The notes: generated from the letters alone by a model not told the origin. A DNA stretch of 64,000 bases from CAVSUR01 sp963846005 (GCA_963846005.1 CAWJUH010000002.1:124001-188000); one strand, 5' to 3'; positions 25,426 to 33,887 are shown, numbered from the stretch's first letter. Made by a program: numbers and translations.

Positions 25426-26727
25426 TTAGCGGCCGGATTTGGCCTTGCTGTCGTTCTTGCCCTTGCCGTCCGGCTGAGTGCGCAACGACAGCCGGGTGAT
25501 GGCCATGACAATGGCTCCGGCCAGCACCGCGAGGCCGAGGAGCTGGCCGCCGATCAGCCGCGGGCTCAGCGGCAGCGTCGCGGCTGCGTCCGACACCCGG
25601 ACCCGCCGGCCATTGTGCGGCGCCCGGGCCGCCGGGGCCGTGCTGCTGGCGACCGGGGACGGCGACACGGTGGGGAACAGCCCGGACGGATCGGCCGCCG
25701 ATGAAGTGCCGCCGGCCGGAACCGAGACGCCCGGCAGGCCGCCGCCGGTTGTGGCGGGCGGAAGCCCGCCGGTCCCGCCGGAGCCGACGCCGCCCGAACC
25801 GGTGCCGCCCGAACCAGTGCCGCCCGAACCGGACCCGCTCGAAGAGCGGGATGCGCCGATCGGCACCGATGCCGCCGAACTACCGCTGGTCGCCCCGGTC
25901 CCGCTCGCGCTCGCGCTCAGGTGCACGTGGCCGCCGGCCCTGGCGCCGCGGTGGACTGGGACGACGACCTGGAGCTCGTCGGTCTGGCCGGTCGGCAGCC
26001 CGCCGATGGTGCAGGTCGCGCCGTTCTTGGCCGGGCACACCGAAAAAGCTGGTGCGCCGGTGTGCGAGCCGCTGGCGGTGATGTGCACGCTGACGCCCTT
26101 GGCGGCCGCCCCGGTGCTCCACACCAGGACCGCGAAGCTGGCCGAGTGCCCGGGCCGGATCTTGCCCTGGGTGAACGGCTGCACCGACACGCACAGCCGG
26201 GCCTTGTTGCCCGGCTCCGGCGACTTGCTCGGGCTGGGCGACTTGCTCGGGCTCGGGGAATCGCTCGGGCTGGGCGACTTGCTCGGTGACGGGCTCGGTG
26301 ACGTGGACGGGGTCTTGCTCGGGCTGGGCGACCTGCTCGCCGACGGGCTCGGCGACTTGCTGGCCGACGGGGTGGACGAGGTGGAGATTTCCCCGCCCGG
26401 GCTGACCGGCGGGGTGGTGTGCTTCGCCGACGGGCTGGACGACGGTGACCCGCCCGAGCTACTCGCCTGGCCGGACGGGGTGCTGGTGGCCGCGACCCGG
26501 GCCGAGGTCAGGATGCCCGCCGACGTCCGCCGGCTGGTGCGGCGTGCGGTCTTGGTGACGCACACGGCAGTCCGCTGTGACCGGGAAGCCTGCGCGGCTG
26601 CGGCGGCCCGCGCCGGTGCCGCGGGCTGGGCCAGCGCCGCGCCGGCCGCGCTGCCGGACAGCAGGGCCGCGCAGCCGACGGTAATGAGCATGCGCGCCAG
26701 AGCGCGCCGCGCCATCATCGGCACCAC
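25426..26727 (-). CDS. Secreted, membrane-anchored Ser/Pro-stalk protein
   Basis: 433 residues. An N-terminal signal peptide (basic MARRALARM, then a hydrophobic run ending in AALA), a long Ser/Pro/Lys stalk (repeats of SPSPSKSPSPS, about 85-170), a compact region with four Cys (LCVSVQPF to CPAKNGATCTIGG) resembling a beta-sandwich, a Gly/Ser linker, and a C-terminal membrane helix (LIGGQLLGLAVLAGAIVMAI) with a basic tail. This is the layout of a surface protein anchored by its C terminus; there is no LPXTG sortase signal. Function unknown. Its start could be either of the nearby Met codons. Confidence 0.7.
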   Translation of the reverse strand: MVPMMARRALARMLITVGCAALLSGSAAGAALAQPAAPARAAAAAQASRSQRTAVCVTKTARRTSRRTSAGILTSARVAATSTPSGQASSSGGSPSSSPSAKHTTPPVSPGGEISTSSTPSASKSPSPSASRSPSPSKTPSTSPSPSPSKSPSPSDSPSPSKSPSPSKSPEPGNKARLCVSVQPFTQGKIRPGHSASFAVLVWSTGAAAKGVSVHITASGSHTGAPAFSVCPAKNGATCTIGGLPTGQTDELQVVVPVHRGARAGGHVHLSASASGTGATSGSSAASVPIGASRSSSGSGSGGTGSGGTGSGGVGSGGTGGLPPATTGGGLPGVSVPAGGTSSAADPSGLFPTVSPSPVASSTAPAARAPHNGRRVRVSDAAATLPLSPRLIGGQLLGLAVLAGAIVMAITRLSLRTQPDGKGKNDSKAKSGR

Positions 26728-26899
26728 CGCGCCCGCACCGAGGTCCCCCGCGGGACCGAGTCCCTCCCCATTACCGTCATCTTATGCATGCCGCGCAAGA
26801 CCCTTCCCCGGGCGCGACCGTCCGACACCCGGGAGTGACCACCCAGCCGGCACAGCAGGCGCGGCGGGCGCACCGGAAGGCGGGTCCGGGGGACGCCGG

Positions 26900-27712
26900 A
26901 TGACACCGGGGGACGTGCTGACGCGAGCCGCCCGGCCGCCGGACCTGGTGCTCCGTTACGGCCCGCGGCCCGGCCAGGTGGCCGACCTGCGGCTGCCGTC
27001 CGGTCCGGGCGGCCGGCCGCCGCTGGTGATCTTCTGGCATGGCGGGTTCTGGCGCCCGGCCTACGACCGGTCGCATACCGGGCCGCTCGGCGAGGCCATG
27101 GCCGCCGCCGGGTTCGCGGTGTGCGCGCCGGAATACCGGCGCACCGGCCAGGACGGCGGCGGCTGGCCGGGCACGTTCGACGACGTGGCCCTGGCCTGCG
27201 ACCAGCTACCCGGCCTGGTCGCCACGGCCAGCGGCGGGGTCAGCGCGGACCGCCCGGTGCTGGCCGGCCACTCGGCCGGCGGGCACCTGGCACTGTGGGC
27301 CGCGAGCCGCCCCCGGCTGCCCGCGGGCTCACCGTGGCGGGCGGACTTCGTGCCCGCCCGGGCCGCGGTCAGCCTGGCCGGGGTCTGCGACCTGGCCGCC
27401 TGCTACCGGCAGGGCCTCGGCGGCGGGGCGGCAGCCGAGCTGATGGGCGGCGGCCCGGCCGGCCATCCCGGCCGGTACGAAAGCGCCGACCCGGCCGCCC
27501 TGCTGCCGCCCGGCGTCCCGGTCCGGCTGGTGCACGGCTCGGCCGACGACCGGGTGCCGGCGCAGATGAGCCTGGACTACGCCCGCAGGGCCCGCGCCGC
27601 CGGCGGCCAGGCCGACTGCACGGTGCTGCCGGGCGCCGGCCATTTCGACGTCATCGACCCGCTGTCGCCGGCCTGGCCGCGGGTCCTGGCCGCCTTCCGC
27701 GCTGCGGCCTGA
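26900..27712 (+). CDS. Alpha/beta hydrolase (esterase/lipase-like)
   Basis: 270-residue serine hydrolase. HGGFW forms the oxyanion-hole motif, GHSAGGH carries the nucleophile Ser, DDRVPAQ the catalytic Asp and GAGHFDVI the catalytic His. The pattern resembles carboxylesterases and kynurenine formamidase-like enzymes of the esterase/lipase family. No signal peptide, so cytoplasmic. The ATG has GGGGGA 6-7 bases upstream. Substrate unknown. Confidence 0.88.
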   Translation: MTPGDVLTRAARPPDLVLRYGPRPGQVADLRLPSGPGGRPPLVIFWHGGFWRPAYDRSHTGPLGEAMAAAGFAVCAPEYRRTGQDGGGWPGTFDDVALACDQLPGLVATASGGVSADRPVLAGHSAGGHLALWAASRPRLPAGSPWRADFVPARAAVSLAGVCDLAACYRQGLGGGAAAELMGGGPAGHPGRYESADPAALLPPGVPVRLVHGSADDRVPAQMSLDYARRARAAGGQADCTVLPGAGHFDVIDPLSPAWPRVLAAFRAAA

Positions 27713-27839
27713 TCCCGCCCGCCCGGCCCTGCTGCCGGGGGCCGGCGGCCGCGCCGCCGGGCCCCGGCGGGCCTCCGCCATCGTGTATGCTCGCCACGCG
27801 CGGTCACCCGGGCAGCACGCTCAAGCGCGGGCCGGCCAT

Positions 27840-27915
27840 GCCCCCTTAGCTCAGTCGGCAGAGCGTCTCCATGGTAAGGAGAAGGTCTACGGTTCGATTC
27901 CGTAAGGGGGCTCCA
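27840..27915 (+). tRNA. tRNA-Thr (anticodon GGT), CCA encoded
   Basis: Acceptor stem GCCCCCT pairs with AGGGGGC; D arm GCTC/GAGC, anticodon stem TCTCC/GGAGA with loop ATGGTAA giving anticodon GGT (27873-27875), T arm TACGG-TTCGATT-CCGTA, discriminator T and encoded CCA. All stems are intact. Confidence 0.97.
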
Positions 27916-27921
27916 TGCTCA

Positions 27922-27954
27922 GCGGCCGGTTCCGATCTCGGGGCCGGCCATTTT
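27922..27954 (+). terminator. Probable terminator after tRNA-Thr
   Basis: Arms GGCCGG (27924-27929) and CCGGCC (27944-27949) enclose a 14-base loop and are followed by ATTTT. Position directly after the tRNA fits an intrinsic terminator. Confidence 0.5.
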
Positions 27955-28024
27955 CGCTGGATCCCGGTGACCGGTCGACATCCCATGTGCGCTGGATCTG
28001 GACAGCGAAGAGGAGGTGCGCGCG

Positions 28025-28351
28025 GTGCTCAAGGAAGACAAGAAGCGGGCCGCTTACCGGGCGCTGCAAGATCGCATCCTGAACGGAGAGGGCAGGTCAT
28101 CGCCCGAGCAGCGGGCCCGCGCGTTCAGCAACGCCGGCCTTCCCCGGCCGCTGGACACACTGCTCGGCAAGGTCGCTACCAGGCCGGCGCAGGTCACGGA
28201 CGCGGATTTCGCGGCCGCCCGGGCAGCAGGCTTCAGCGAAGACGAGCTGTTCGAGCTGGTGATATGCGCGGCGGTCGGGCAGTCCGCCCGGCTGTATGAC
28301 GCGGGACTGGCCGCTCTGGCCGCCGCCGTTGCCGGCGAGGGGGATGGGTAA
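28025..28351 (+). CDS. Small CMD/AhpD-like helical protein, first gene of a coupled pair
   Basis: 108 residues. The C-terminal part, FSEDELFELVICAAVGQSARLYDAGL, resembles the helical core of carboxymuconolactone decarboxylase-like proteins but has no Cys pair. GTG at 28025 is chosen because AGGAGG lies 8 bases upstream; another GTG at 28016 overlaps that site. The stop overlaps the start of the next gene (TAATG), so the two proteins are probably made together and may form one complex. Confidence 0.7.
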   Translation: MLKEDKKRAAYRALQDRILNGEGRSSPEQRARAFSNAGLPRPLDTLLGKVATRPAQVTDADFAAARAAGFSEDELFELVICAAVGQSARLYDAGLAALAAAVAGEGDG

Positions 28352-28932
28352 TGCGCCTCGCCGTTCTCAACCGCGGCTATAGCCCCGGTACCAAACTGCT
28401 GTTCGCGCTCATCCAGCTGTTCTCCCGGAATCCCGTCCCCGACGCCGCCAAGATTGTCTTCTACCGGCCCGGCTTCTACGGCTCACGGGCCAAGGAATTC
28501 ACCCATGAGGCGATGCGCGGGCCCTCCGCCTGGTCGATAGGCGACCGGGAGCTGATGGCGGCCTACGTGTCCACGGTGAACGAGTCTGCCTTCTGCATCG
28601 GCGCGCACAGCGCGACCGCCAGGCAGGCCTACCAGGACGGGCCAAAGGTCGCGGCGGTGCTGGCCGATCTGGAATCGGCACCCGTCGAGGAGCCGCTCCG
28701 GGCCACGCTGCGCATGCTCGGCAAGCTCACCGCCGAAGGGACGCTGAGCGCCGGGGACATGCGGGAAGTGCTCTCCGCTGGCGTGTCGCCGCAGCAGGTC
28801 GAGGACGCGCTGGCGGTCAGCGCCGCGTTCAACACCACCGGCCGGCTCGCCGACGCCTTCGGCTTCGAGGTGCTCAGCCCGGAGGGCTTCGAGGCAGGAG
28901 CCAGGTACCTGCTCAAGCGGGGTTACCGATAG
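28351..28932 (+). CDS. Carboxymuconolactone decarboxylase / AhpD-like protein
   Basis: 193 residues, all-helical. The active-site region reads ESAFCIGAHSATA, the C-x3-H form of the CMD/peroxidase-related family rather than the CxxC of true AhpD, and FNTTGRLADAFGFE is the conserved second half. Such proteins are peroxidase-like or thiol-redox enzymes in the cytoplasm. Translationally coupled to the preceding gene. A short GC-repeat (GGCGC repeated four times) follows the stop. Confidence 0.82.
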   Translation: MRLAVLNRGYSPGTKLLFALIQLFSRNPVPDAAKIVFYRPGFYGSRAKEFTHEAMRGPSAWSIGDRELMAAYVSTVNESAFCIGAHSATARQAYQDGPKVAAVLADLESAPVEEPLRATLRMLGKLTAEGTLSAGDMREVLSAGVSPQQVEDALAVSAAFNTTGRLADAFGFEVLSPEGFEAGARYLLKRGYR

Positions 28933-29004
28933 CGCGCTCAGCTCTAGCGGCGCGGCGCGGCGCGGCGCGGCGGGCAGGCTCTCGTCTTTCACTTTATCTG
29001 GCCA

Positions 29005-29346
29005 TCAGGGCGATGCCGGGCCGCGGTGGACCGGAGCCGGGCAGGCCGTGTAGCGGGGTATCCGGCCGGTGCCGGGGCGGGCACACAGGGGCGCGCCGGC
29101 GGCTCCGGCGGCAATGGCCGCCGCCATGGCGGCGGCGATCATGACCGCGACCATCCGGCCGGGCCGGCGGCGCGCCCAGGCCCGGGCCAGGCCGGCCCGG
29201 CTGACCTGCTCGCGGGCGGGCAGCGGCTCGCCGTCGTGTAACCGGGTGAACAGGGCGAGCATCGCGCGCAGCTGCGGGTCGGCCGATAGATCCGCGGCCA
29301 GTCCGGCCAGGCGCCAGCGCGCTGGGCTGAGGACGGCAAGATTCAT
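29005..29346 (-). CDS. DUF3040-like small membrane protein
   Basis: 113 residues. The N-terminal amphipathic part (LAADLSADPQLRAMLALFTR) is followed by a basic stretch and one membrane helix (MVAVMIAAAMAAAIAAGAAG), the organisation of actinobacterial DUF3040 proteins. Starts at the ATG of MNLAVLSP; no clear ribosome site, so possibly leaderless. A perfect palindrome 14 bases upstream may control it together with the divergent HEAT-repeat gene. Confidence 0.55.
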   Translation of the reverse strand: MNLAVLSPARWRLAGLAADLSADPQLRAMLALFTRLHDGEPLPAREQVSRAGLARAWARRRPGRMVAVMIAAAMAAAIAAGAAGAPLCARPGTGRIPRYTACPAPVHRGPASP

Positions 29347-29359
29347 GTACGAAGAGTAG

Positions 29360-29377
29360 CGCTATGAATACATAGCG
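29360..29377. promoter_or_regulatory. 18-bp palindrome in a divergent control region
   Basis: CGCTATG-AATA-CATAGCG, a perfect inverted repeat with an AT-rich centre in an otherwise GC-rich region, between the divergent DUF3040-like and HEAT-repeat genes. The form suggests a dimeric repressor operator; no regulator gene is adjacent. Confidence 0.55.
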
Positions 29378-29434
29378 TAAGATCAGACCGGCCAGGTGCC
29401 GGCCGGTGTCAGCGGGTGCTGGGATGCTGAGCGG

Positions 29435-29872
29435 ATGGCGAGAATCTGGGCGCTGACCCCGCAGCAGAGCGTCGAGGCCGAGTGCGCCCGGCGCGGCCGC
29501 GGCGCGGTTGTCGCCGGCTGCATCGCCATCCTCGACGGCGGGGAGTTCGACGACGCGCTGGCACTGGCGCTCGGCGGTCCCGCGGCAGAGCAGGTGCTGG
29601 ACGGCCGGGAAGGCGGCCGCGACGGCTACTGGCCGCGGGTGTGGGCGGCCCGTGGGCTGCTGTATGCCTGGTCGGACGATGCGGCTCCGGCCATCATCGC
29701 GACGCTGGGCGATGAGTCCTGGCGGGTGCGGGAGATGGCGGCCAGGGTGGTGGCCCGGCACCGGCTGGGCGAGGCACTGGAGGCAGTCGCCGCGCTGCGC
29801 GGCGACGCTGTGCCGCGGGTGCGCGCCGCGGCCGAGCGGGCTCTGCGCAGCCTCACGGCCGCAGGCGCCTGA
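29435..29872 (+). CDS. HEAT-repeat protein
   Basis: 145 residues. Two to three HEAT-type helical hairpins are visible: YWPRVWAARGLLYAWSDDAA, WRVREMAARVVARHRLGEAL and PRVRAAAERALRSL. HEAT repeats bind other proteins or nucleic acid; PBS-lyase-like members act on phycobilins, but nothing here indicates that. The ATG giving MARIWAL is chosen because residues before it are not HEAT-like. Function unknown. Confidence 0.7.
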   Translation: MARIWALTPQQSVEAECARRGRGAVVAGCIAILDGGEFDDALALALGGPAAEQVLDGREGGRDGYWPRVWAARGLLYAWSDDAAPAIIATLGDESWRVREMAARVVARHRLGEALEAVAALRGDAVPRVRAAAERALRSLTAAGA

Positions 29873-30048
29873 GCGCCCGTTTGCCGCCGCCGTCCCGCCT
29901 GCGGGCATCCCGGCTGCCGCGGCCGGCGGCCGCCGCCGGGCGGCCTGGTCAGCGGCGGCGACGCCGGGGCAGCGGCCGACACGATAATGAGGCAAGCCGG
30001 GAGCCGCTGCGGCCCGGGACCGGATCGGCGTGACAGGCGGTCGAGGCG

Positions 30049-31044
30049 ATGCACTGGATCGGAAATGTGATTCGCCGGATCGATGCCGCGCAGCGGCGGT
30101 ACAAGCCGTCCGCGTTCGTTTTCGCCGTCATCAAGAAGTACGGCGACGACGCCGGCGGCCGGCTGGTCGCCGACCTCGCCCACTCGGCCTTCATCACCTT
30201 GTTCCCGCTGTTCCTGGTCCTGGTAACGGTTCTCGGCCTGGTCGCCTCCAGCGACGCCGCATTCCGCCAGCATGCGCTCGACGCCGTGGCCAGGCAGCTT
30301 CCCGTGATCGGCCGCGAGCTTGAGCGCAACGTGCCTGAACTCCGGCGGTCGAGCATCATCGGCCTGATCATCGGCCTCGCCGGGCTGGTGTGGGGCGCGA
30401 CGGGGCTCGCCGACACCGCTCAGTACGCCATGGCGCAGGTGTGGAATCTGCCCGGCCATGCCCGGCCCGGCTATTTCCCCCGCCTCGGGCGGTCGTTCGC
30501 CTTCCTCGGCTTGCTCGGGACGGGGGTCTGCGCCGCGACGCTGCTGACTGCCCTCAGCATCTACGGCCACCGCACGGCCGTGATCGCCGTGCTGCTGGAA
30601 CTGCTCGCCTGCGCCGGCAATACGGCCATGTACCTGGTCAGCTTCCGCGTCCTCACCCCGGGCGCCGTCCGTGGCCGCCAGTTGCTGCCCGGCGCGGTCA
30701 CCGGCGGAGTCGCCTGGACGCTACTGCTGGCGCTCGGGGGCTATTTCACCCATCGATACGTGGAAGGCAACTCGCTGTACGGCGCGTTCGCGACCGTGCT
30801 CGGGCTGCTCGCCTGGATCTCGCTGAGCCTGCAGATCACGGTGCACGCCGCGGAGATCAACGTCGTGCTGGCCCGGCAGCTATGGCCGCGCACCATCGTC
30901 CAGCCCCCGCTGACCAGAGCGGACCGCGCTGTCCTCGCGGCCCAGGCGCTGCAGAACCAGCGGCGAGACGACGAGCATGTCATGGTGACCTTCATGGACC
31001 TGCCCGCGGACGTCTACGCCGCCGATCCGCTCCCGCCGGCGTGA
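30049..31044 (+). CDS. YihY/BrkB family integral membrane protein
   Basis: 331 residues with about six membrane helices. Family features: FVFAVIKKYGDDAGGRLVAD at the N terminus, SAFITLFPLFLVLVTVLG, GLVWGATGLADTAQYAM, and YFTHRYVEGNSLYGAFATVLG with GLLAWISLSLQI near the C terminus. Members were once mistaken for RNase BN; their role is unsettled. It is followed 12 bases later by a large Vps62-like gene, so the two are probably one operon. Confidence 0.9.
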   Translation: MHWIGNVIRRIDAAQRRYKPSAFVFAVIKKYGDDAGGRLVADLAHSAFITLFPLFLVLVTVLGLVASSDAAFRQHALDAVARQLPVIGRELERNVPELRRSSIIGLIIGLAGLVWGATGLADTAQYAMAQVWNLPGHARPGYFPRLGRSFAFLGLLGTGVCAATLLTALSIYGHRTAVIAVLLELLACAGNTAMYLVSFRVLTPGAVRGRQLLPGAVTGGVAWTLLLALGGYFTHRYVEGNSLYGAFATVLGLLAWISLSLQITVHAAEINVVLARQLWPRTIVQPPLTRADRAVLAAQALQNQRRDDEHVMVTFMDLPADVYAADPLPPA

Positions 31045-31056
31045 AACGGGGAGATC

Positions 31057-32916
31057 ATGGGGACTGACGGCCATGCGGGCGGGCGCCTGGCAACCGGCCC
31101 GGCGGCCGCGACCTCTGCTGCAGACGACCTGTTGCTGCTGCAGCGTTACGAGCCGGTTCTCCGCTTCACCCACGGCGAGCTGTTCTTGCCGATGCTGGTC
31201 GAGGACTACCTGGGCACCTGCAGCCTGTGGCGGTCGGCGCGGTCCGGCGGCCGCCGGGGCCGGGGCCGCGCCGAGCGGCTGTGCGGGCCGGGCGAGCTGA
31301 CCCCGGCCCGGCTGGCGGAGTTCATCGAACCGCCAGCCCAGCAGCTATGGCTGCAGTACGTGCAGCGAGGGCTGCGCCGGGGCCAGTTCCGTGCGTGGCG
31401 GCGGGACGTCAGCCGTCCCCGCCTCGCCGCCGGGAGCAGCCGGTTTGCCGCGGTTGGCTTGCTGGGCCGGCTGATCGACGCGGTGCTGCGGCTGTCCCTG
31501 CTGCTGCGCGGCCGGGTCCCCGGCGGCACCGCGGCCGCGGCCGAGCAGATGTACCGGACCAAGGCCGATCCTGGCCGGTGCCCGTATTACGGCCGGGTGA
31601 CCCGCGACCGGGGCTTCACCGTCCTGCAGTACTGGTACTTCTACGCGATGAACGACTGGCGTTCGACCTTCGCCGGGGTCAACGACCATGAGGCCGACTG
31701 GGAGCAGGTCACCCTTTTCCTGCCCGACCCGCCGGAGGCCTCCGCCCGCCCGGCCTGGGTCGCCTTCTCCTCCCATGACGAGGCCGGCGACGACTTGCGG
31801 CGCCGCGCCGACGATCCCGACCTGCAGTGGCAGGGCAGCCATCCGGTGGTATACGTCGGCGCCGGGTCCCACTCGGGCGCCTTCCTGCCCGGCGACTACC
31901 TGGTCACGGTAGAGCCGCCGGCCCTCGGCCGCCTGTTCGCCGGCCTGCGGCGCCTGACCCGGTTGCTCCTGCCGTGGACCCGCGGGCACTCAGGCAGCGC
32001 GATCGGCATTCCCTTCATCGACTACCGGCGGGGCGACGGCGTGAGCGTAGGCCCTGGCGAGGCCAGGACCTGGCTTCCGGTGATCCTCGGCGACCAGACT
32101 CCCTGGCTATGCGGTTACCGGGGCCTCTGGGGCCTGGACAGCGGCGACCCGTTCGGCGGCGAGCGCGCACCGGCCGGCCCGCGCTACGAACGTGACGGGT
32201 CCGTGCGGTTGTGCTGGTCCGACCCGGTGGGGTGGGCGGGACTGGACAAAGAGATCCCCTCACCGGCCGCCGGGCAGCAGGCCATTCAGGACCGGATGGC
32301 CGAGCTGGCGGCTCAGCTGACCGCCGCCCAGTCCGAGCTTGACGCTCGCGGTGACCGGCTGCGCGGTGCCCGCGCTGGCCTCCGGGCGCTGCGCGCGACC
32401 GGGCGCGAGGGGGATGACGCCCGGCTCGCCGGGCTGGAAGCTGCCGTCCGGCAGGTGCGCGCGCGCCGGCAGGCGCTCGCCGAGGAACGCGAGGCACTCG
32501 CCCGGGCGCTGCTGGCGGGGCTTCCGCAAGACCCGCCGCACGCGCACCTGCGTCACCGGGCGCTGCCCAACGCCGACTCGGCCCGAGCCCGCCCCCGCGT
32601 GCTCCGGGCCTGGTCAGCGGTATCAGCATCGGTCCTGCTGGCCGGGCTCGGGGTCGTCATCCTTGGCCACTTCGGCGCGCTGCTGCCCGCCGCCGCCAGC
32701 CTGGCGGCCGTCATGCTGTGCACGGAAGCGTTTGCCCGGGGACAGCTCGCCAGATTCGTGCTCGGCCTGCTCGTCGCGGTCATCGTCGCCGTGGCCGTAT
32801 GGCTGGTGGTGTGGGCAGCGGTGGGTCACTGGCGGTCCGCCGTGGCCATCGTGCTGTTCGCGGCCGCCGCTGCGCTGCTGCTCGCCAGCAGCCGCGACTT
32901 CTTCGCCCGCCGCTGA
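31057..32916 (+). CDS. Vps62-like domain protein with coiled coil and membrane anchor
   Basis: 619 residues. The first 400 contain Vps62/DUF946-like motifs: YWYFYAMNDW (about 191-200), NDHEADWEQVTLFL, WVAFSSHDEAG, and HPVVYVGAGSHSGAF (about 261) with a later GIPFIDYRRGDG. Residues about 408-490 form an Ala/Arg/Glu-rich coiled coil, then two to three membrane helices close the protein. GGGGAG lies before the ATG. Vps62-type proteins are known from fungi and plants and sporadically in bacteria; biochemical role not known. Coupled in context to YihY. Confidence 0.72.
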   Translation: MGTDGHAGGRLATGPAAATSAADDLLLLQRYEPVLRFTHGELFLPMLVEDYLGTCSLWRSARSGGRRGRGRAERLCGPGELTPARLAEFIEPPAQQLWLQYVQRGLRRGQFRAWRRDVSRPRLAAGSSRFAAVGLLGRLIDAVLRLSLLLRGRVPGGTAAAAEQMYRTKADPGRCPYYGRVTRDRGFTVLQYWYFYAMNDWRSTFAGVNDHEADWEQVTLFLPDPPEASARPAWVAFSSHDEAGDDLRRRADDPDLQWQGSHPVVYVGAGSHSGAFLPGDYLVTVEPPALGRLFAGLRRLTRLLLPWTRGHSGSAIGIPFIDYRRGDGVSVGPGEARTWLPVILGDQTPWLCGYRGLWGLDSGDPFGGERAPAGPRYERDGSVRLCWSDPVGWAGLDKEIPSPAAGQQAIQDRMAELAAQLTAAQSELDARGDRLRGARAGLRALRATGREGDDARLAGLEAAVRQVRARRQALAEEREALARALLAGLPQDPPHAHLRHRALPNADSARARPRVLRAWSAVSASVLLAGLGVVILGHFGALLPAAASLAAVMLCTEAFARGQLARFVLGLLVAVIVAVAVWLVVWAAVGHWRSAVAIVLFAAAAALLLASSRDFFARR

Positions 32917-32959
32917 GCGGGAGCGCCGCGTGGCTGGCCGGCCCTTGACTCCATCATCG

Positions 32960-32975
32960 GTAAGTTGTAACTTAC
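32960..32975 (+). promoter_or_regulatory. Operator palindrome at the ArsR-SRPBCC promoter
   Basis: GTAAGTT-GT-AACTTAC is a perfect inverted repeat, with a further GTAAGTC half-site just before the ATG at 32984. TTGACT (32944-32949) is a plausible -35 element. ArsR-family repressors usually bind such AT-rich palindromes at their own promoter, so autoregulation is likely. Confidence 0.65.
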
Positions 32976-32983
32976 GGTAAGTC

Positions 32984-33328
32984 ATGACTAACCATGGAGC
33001 GGTGCTCACGGCACTGGCCGATCCCACCCGGCGGGCCATCTTCGAGCGGCTGGCCCAGTCGCCGAGCGCGGTCGGCGAGCTCGCGCGGGACCTGCCGGTC
33101 AGCCGCCCGGCGGTGTCCCAGCACCTCAAGGTGCTCAGGGCGGCCGGGCTGGTCACCGGCCAGGCGATCGGCACCCGCCGGGTCTACTCGGCCGACGGCG
33201 CGGGGATCGCCGCGATCCGCGACTACTTCGACCAGTTCTGGCGGCAGTCCATGGCCAGGTTCGCCGCCACGGCGGCGGCAGCTCGCCCTGCTCCGCCAGC
33301 ACCGTCCGGCGATCAGGAGGAGAAATGA
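32984..33328 (+). CDS. ArsR-family transcriptional regulator
   Basis: 114 residues. Winged-helix domain: LADPTRRAIFERLAQSPSAV, recognition helix SRPAVSQHLKVLRAAGLV, wing TRRVYSADGAG, then a helix DYFDQFWRQSMARF typical of the SdpR/YczG-like group that pairs with SRPBCC proteins. No metal-binding Cys, so it probably senses something other than arsenic. Its stop overlaps the next start by ATGA. Confidence 0.92.
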   Translation: MTNHGAVLTALADPTRRAIFERLAQSPSAVGELARDLPVSRPAVSQHLKVLRAAGLVTGQAIGTRRVYSADGAGIAAIRDYFDQFWRQSMARFAATAAAARPAPPAPSGDQEEK

Positions 33329-33795
33329 CTGCGCAGCTTCAGGAAACCTCGGTCAGCGTGCAGGCCGACATCGACGCGCCGATCGAGCACGCGTTCCGCG
33401 TGTTCACCGCGGGCATCGGCTCGTGGTGGAATCCCGGCCACCACATCCTGCGGGCCGAGCTGGCCGAGATGGTGTTCGAGCCCCGCGTCGGCGGCCACAT
33501 CATCGACCGCGGGACGGACGGCAGCGAATGCCGCTGGTCCCGGGTGCTCGCCTACGACCCGCCGCACCGGGTGTGCTTCAGCTGGGACATCAGCCTGCGC
33601 TGGGAGCTGGAGACCGACCCGGCCAGGGCCAGCGAGATCGACGTGACCTTTACCGCCGACGGGCCGGACCGGACCCGGGTCGTGCTCACCCACCGGCACC
33701 TGGACCGGCACGGCGACGGCTGGGAGGCCATGCGCGACGCGGTCGGCCAAGGCTGGAGCCTGGACCGCTTCGCCGAGGTGGCCGCGCAGCGCTGA
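33325..33795 (+). CDS. SRPBCC/AHSA1-family protein
   Basis: 156 residues of the START/Bet v1-like fold: VSVQADIDAPIEHAFRVFTAG, WWNPGHHI, EPRVGGHIIDRGTDGSECRW and the C-terminal helix GWSLDRFAEVAAQ. Such proteins bind hydrophobic ligands, and the ArsR-SRPBCC operon is common in actinomycetes. Four-base overlap with the regulator gene means translational coupling. Confidence 0.9.
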   Translation: MTAQLQETSVSVQADIDAPIEHAFRVFTAGIGSWWNPGHHILRAELAEMVFEPRVGGHIIDRGTDGSECRWSRVLAYDPPHRVCFSWDISLRWELETDPARASEIDVTFTADGPDRTRVVLTHRHLDRHGDGWEAMRDAVGQGWSLDRFAEVAAQR

Positions 33796-33887
33796 CTCAA
33801 GGCGCTGACCTGCGGCTCAGGGCCTGGCGGGCCCGTGACGCTGGCGGCCGCGCCAACGGGCCGCGCACGGCCGTGCCCGGAGGCAAA

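Noticed and set aside
33820..33845. Inverted GGGCCTGG/GGCGGGCCC sequence as a terminator after the SRPBCC gene
   Set aside because: The pairing is short and imperfect and could arise by chance at this GC content.
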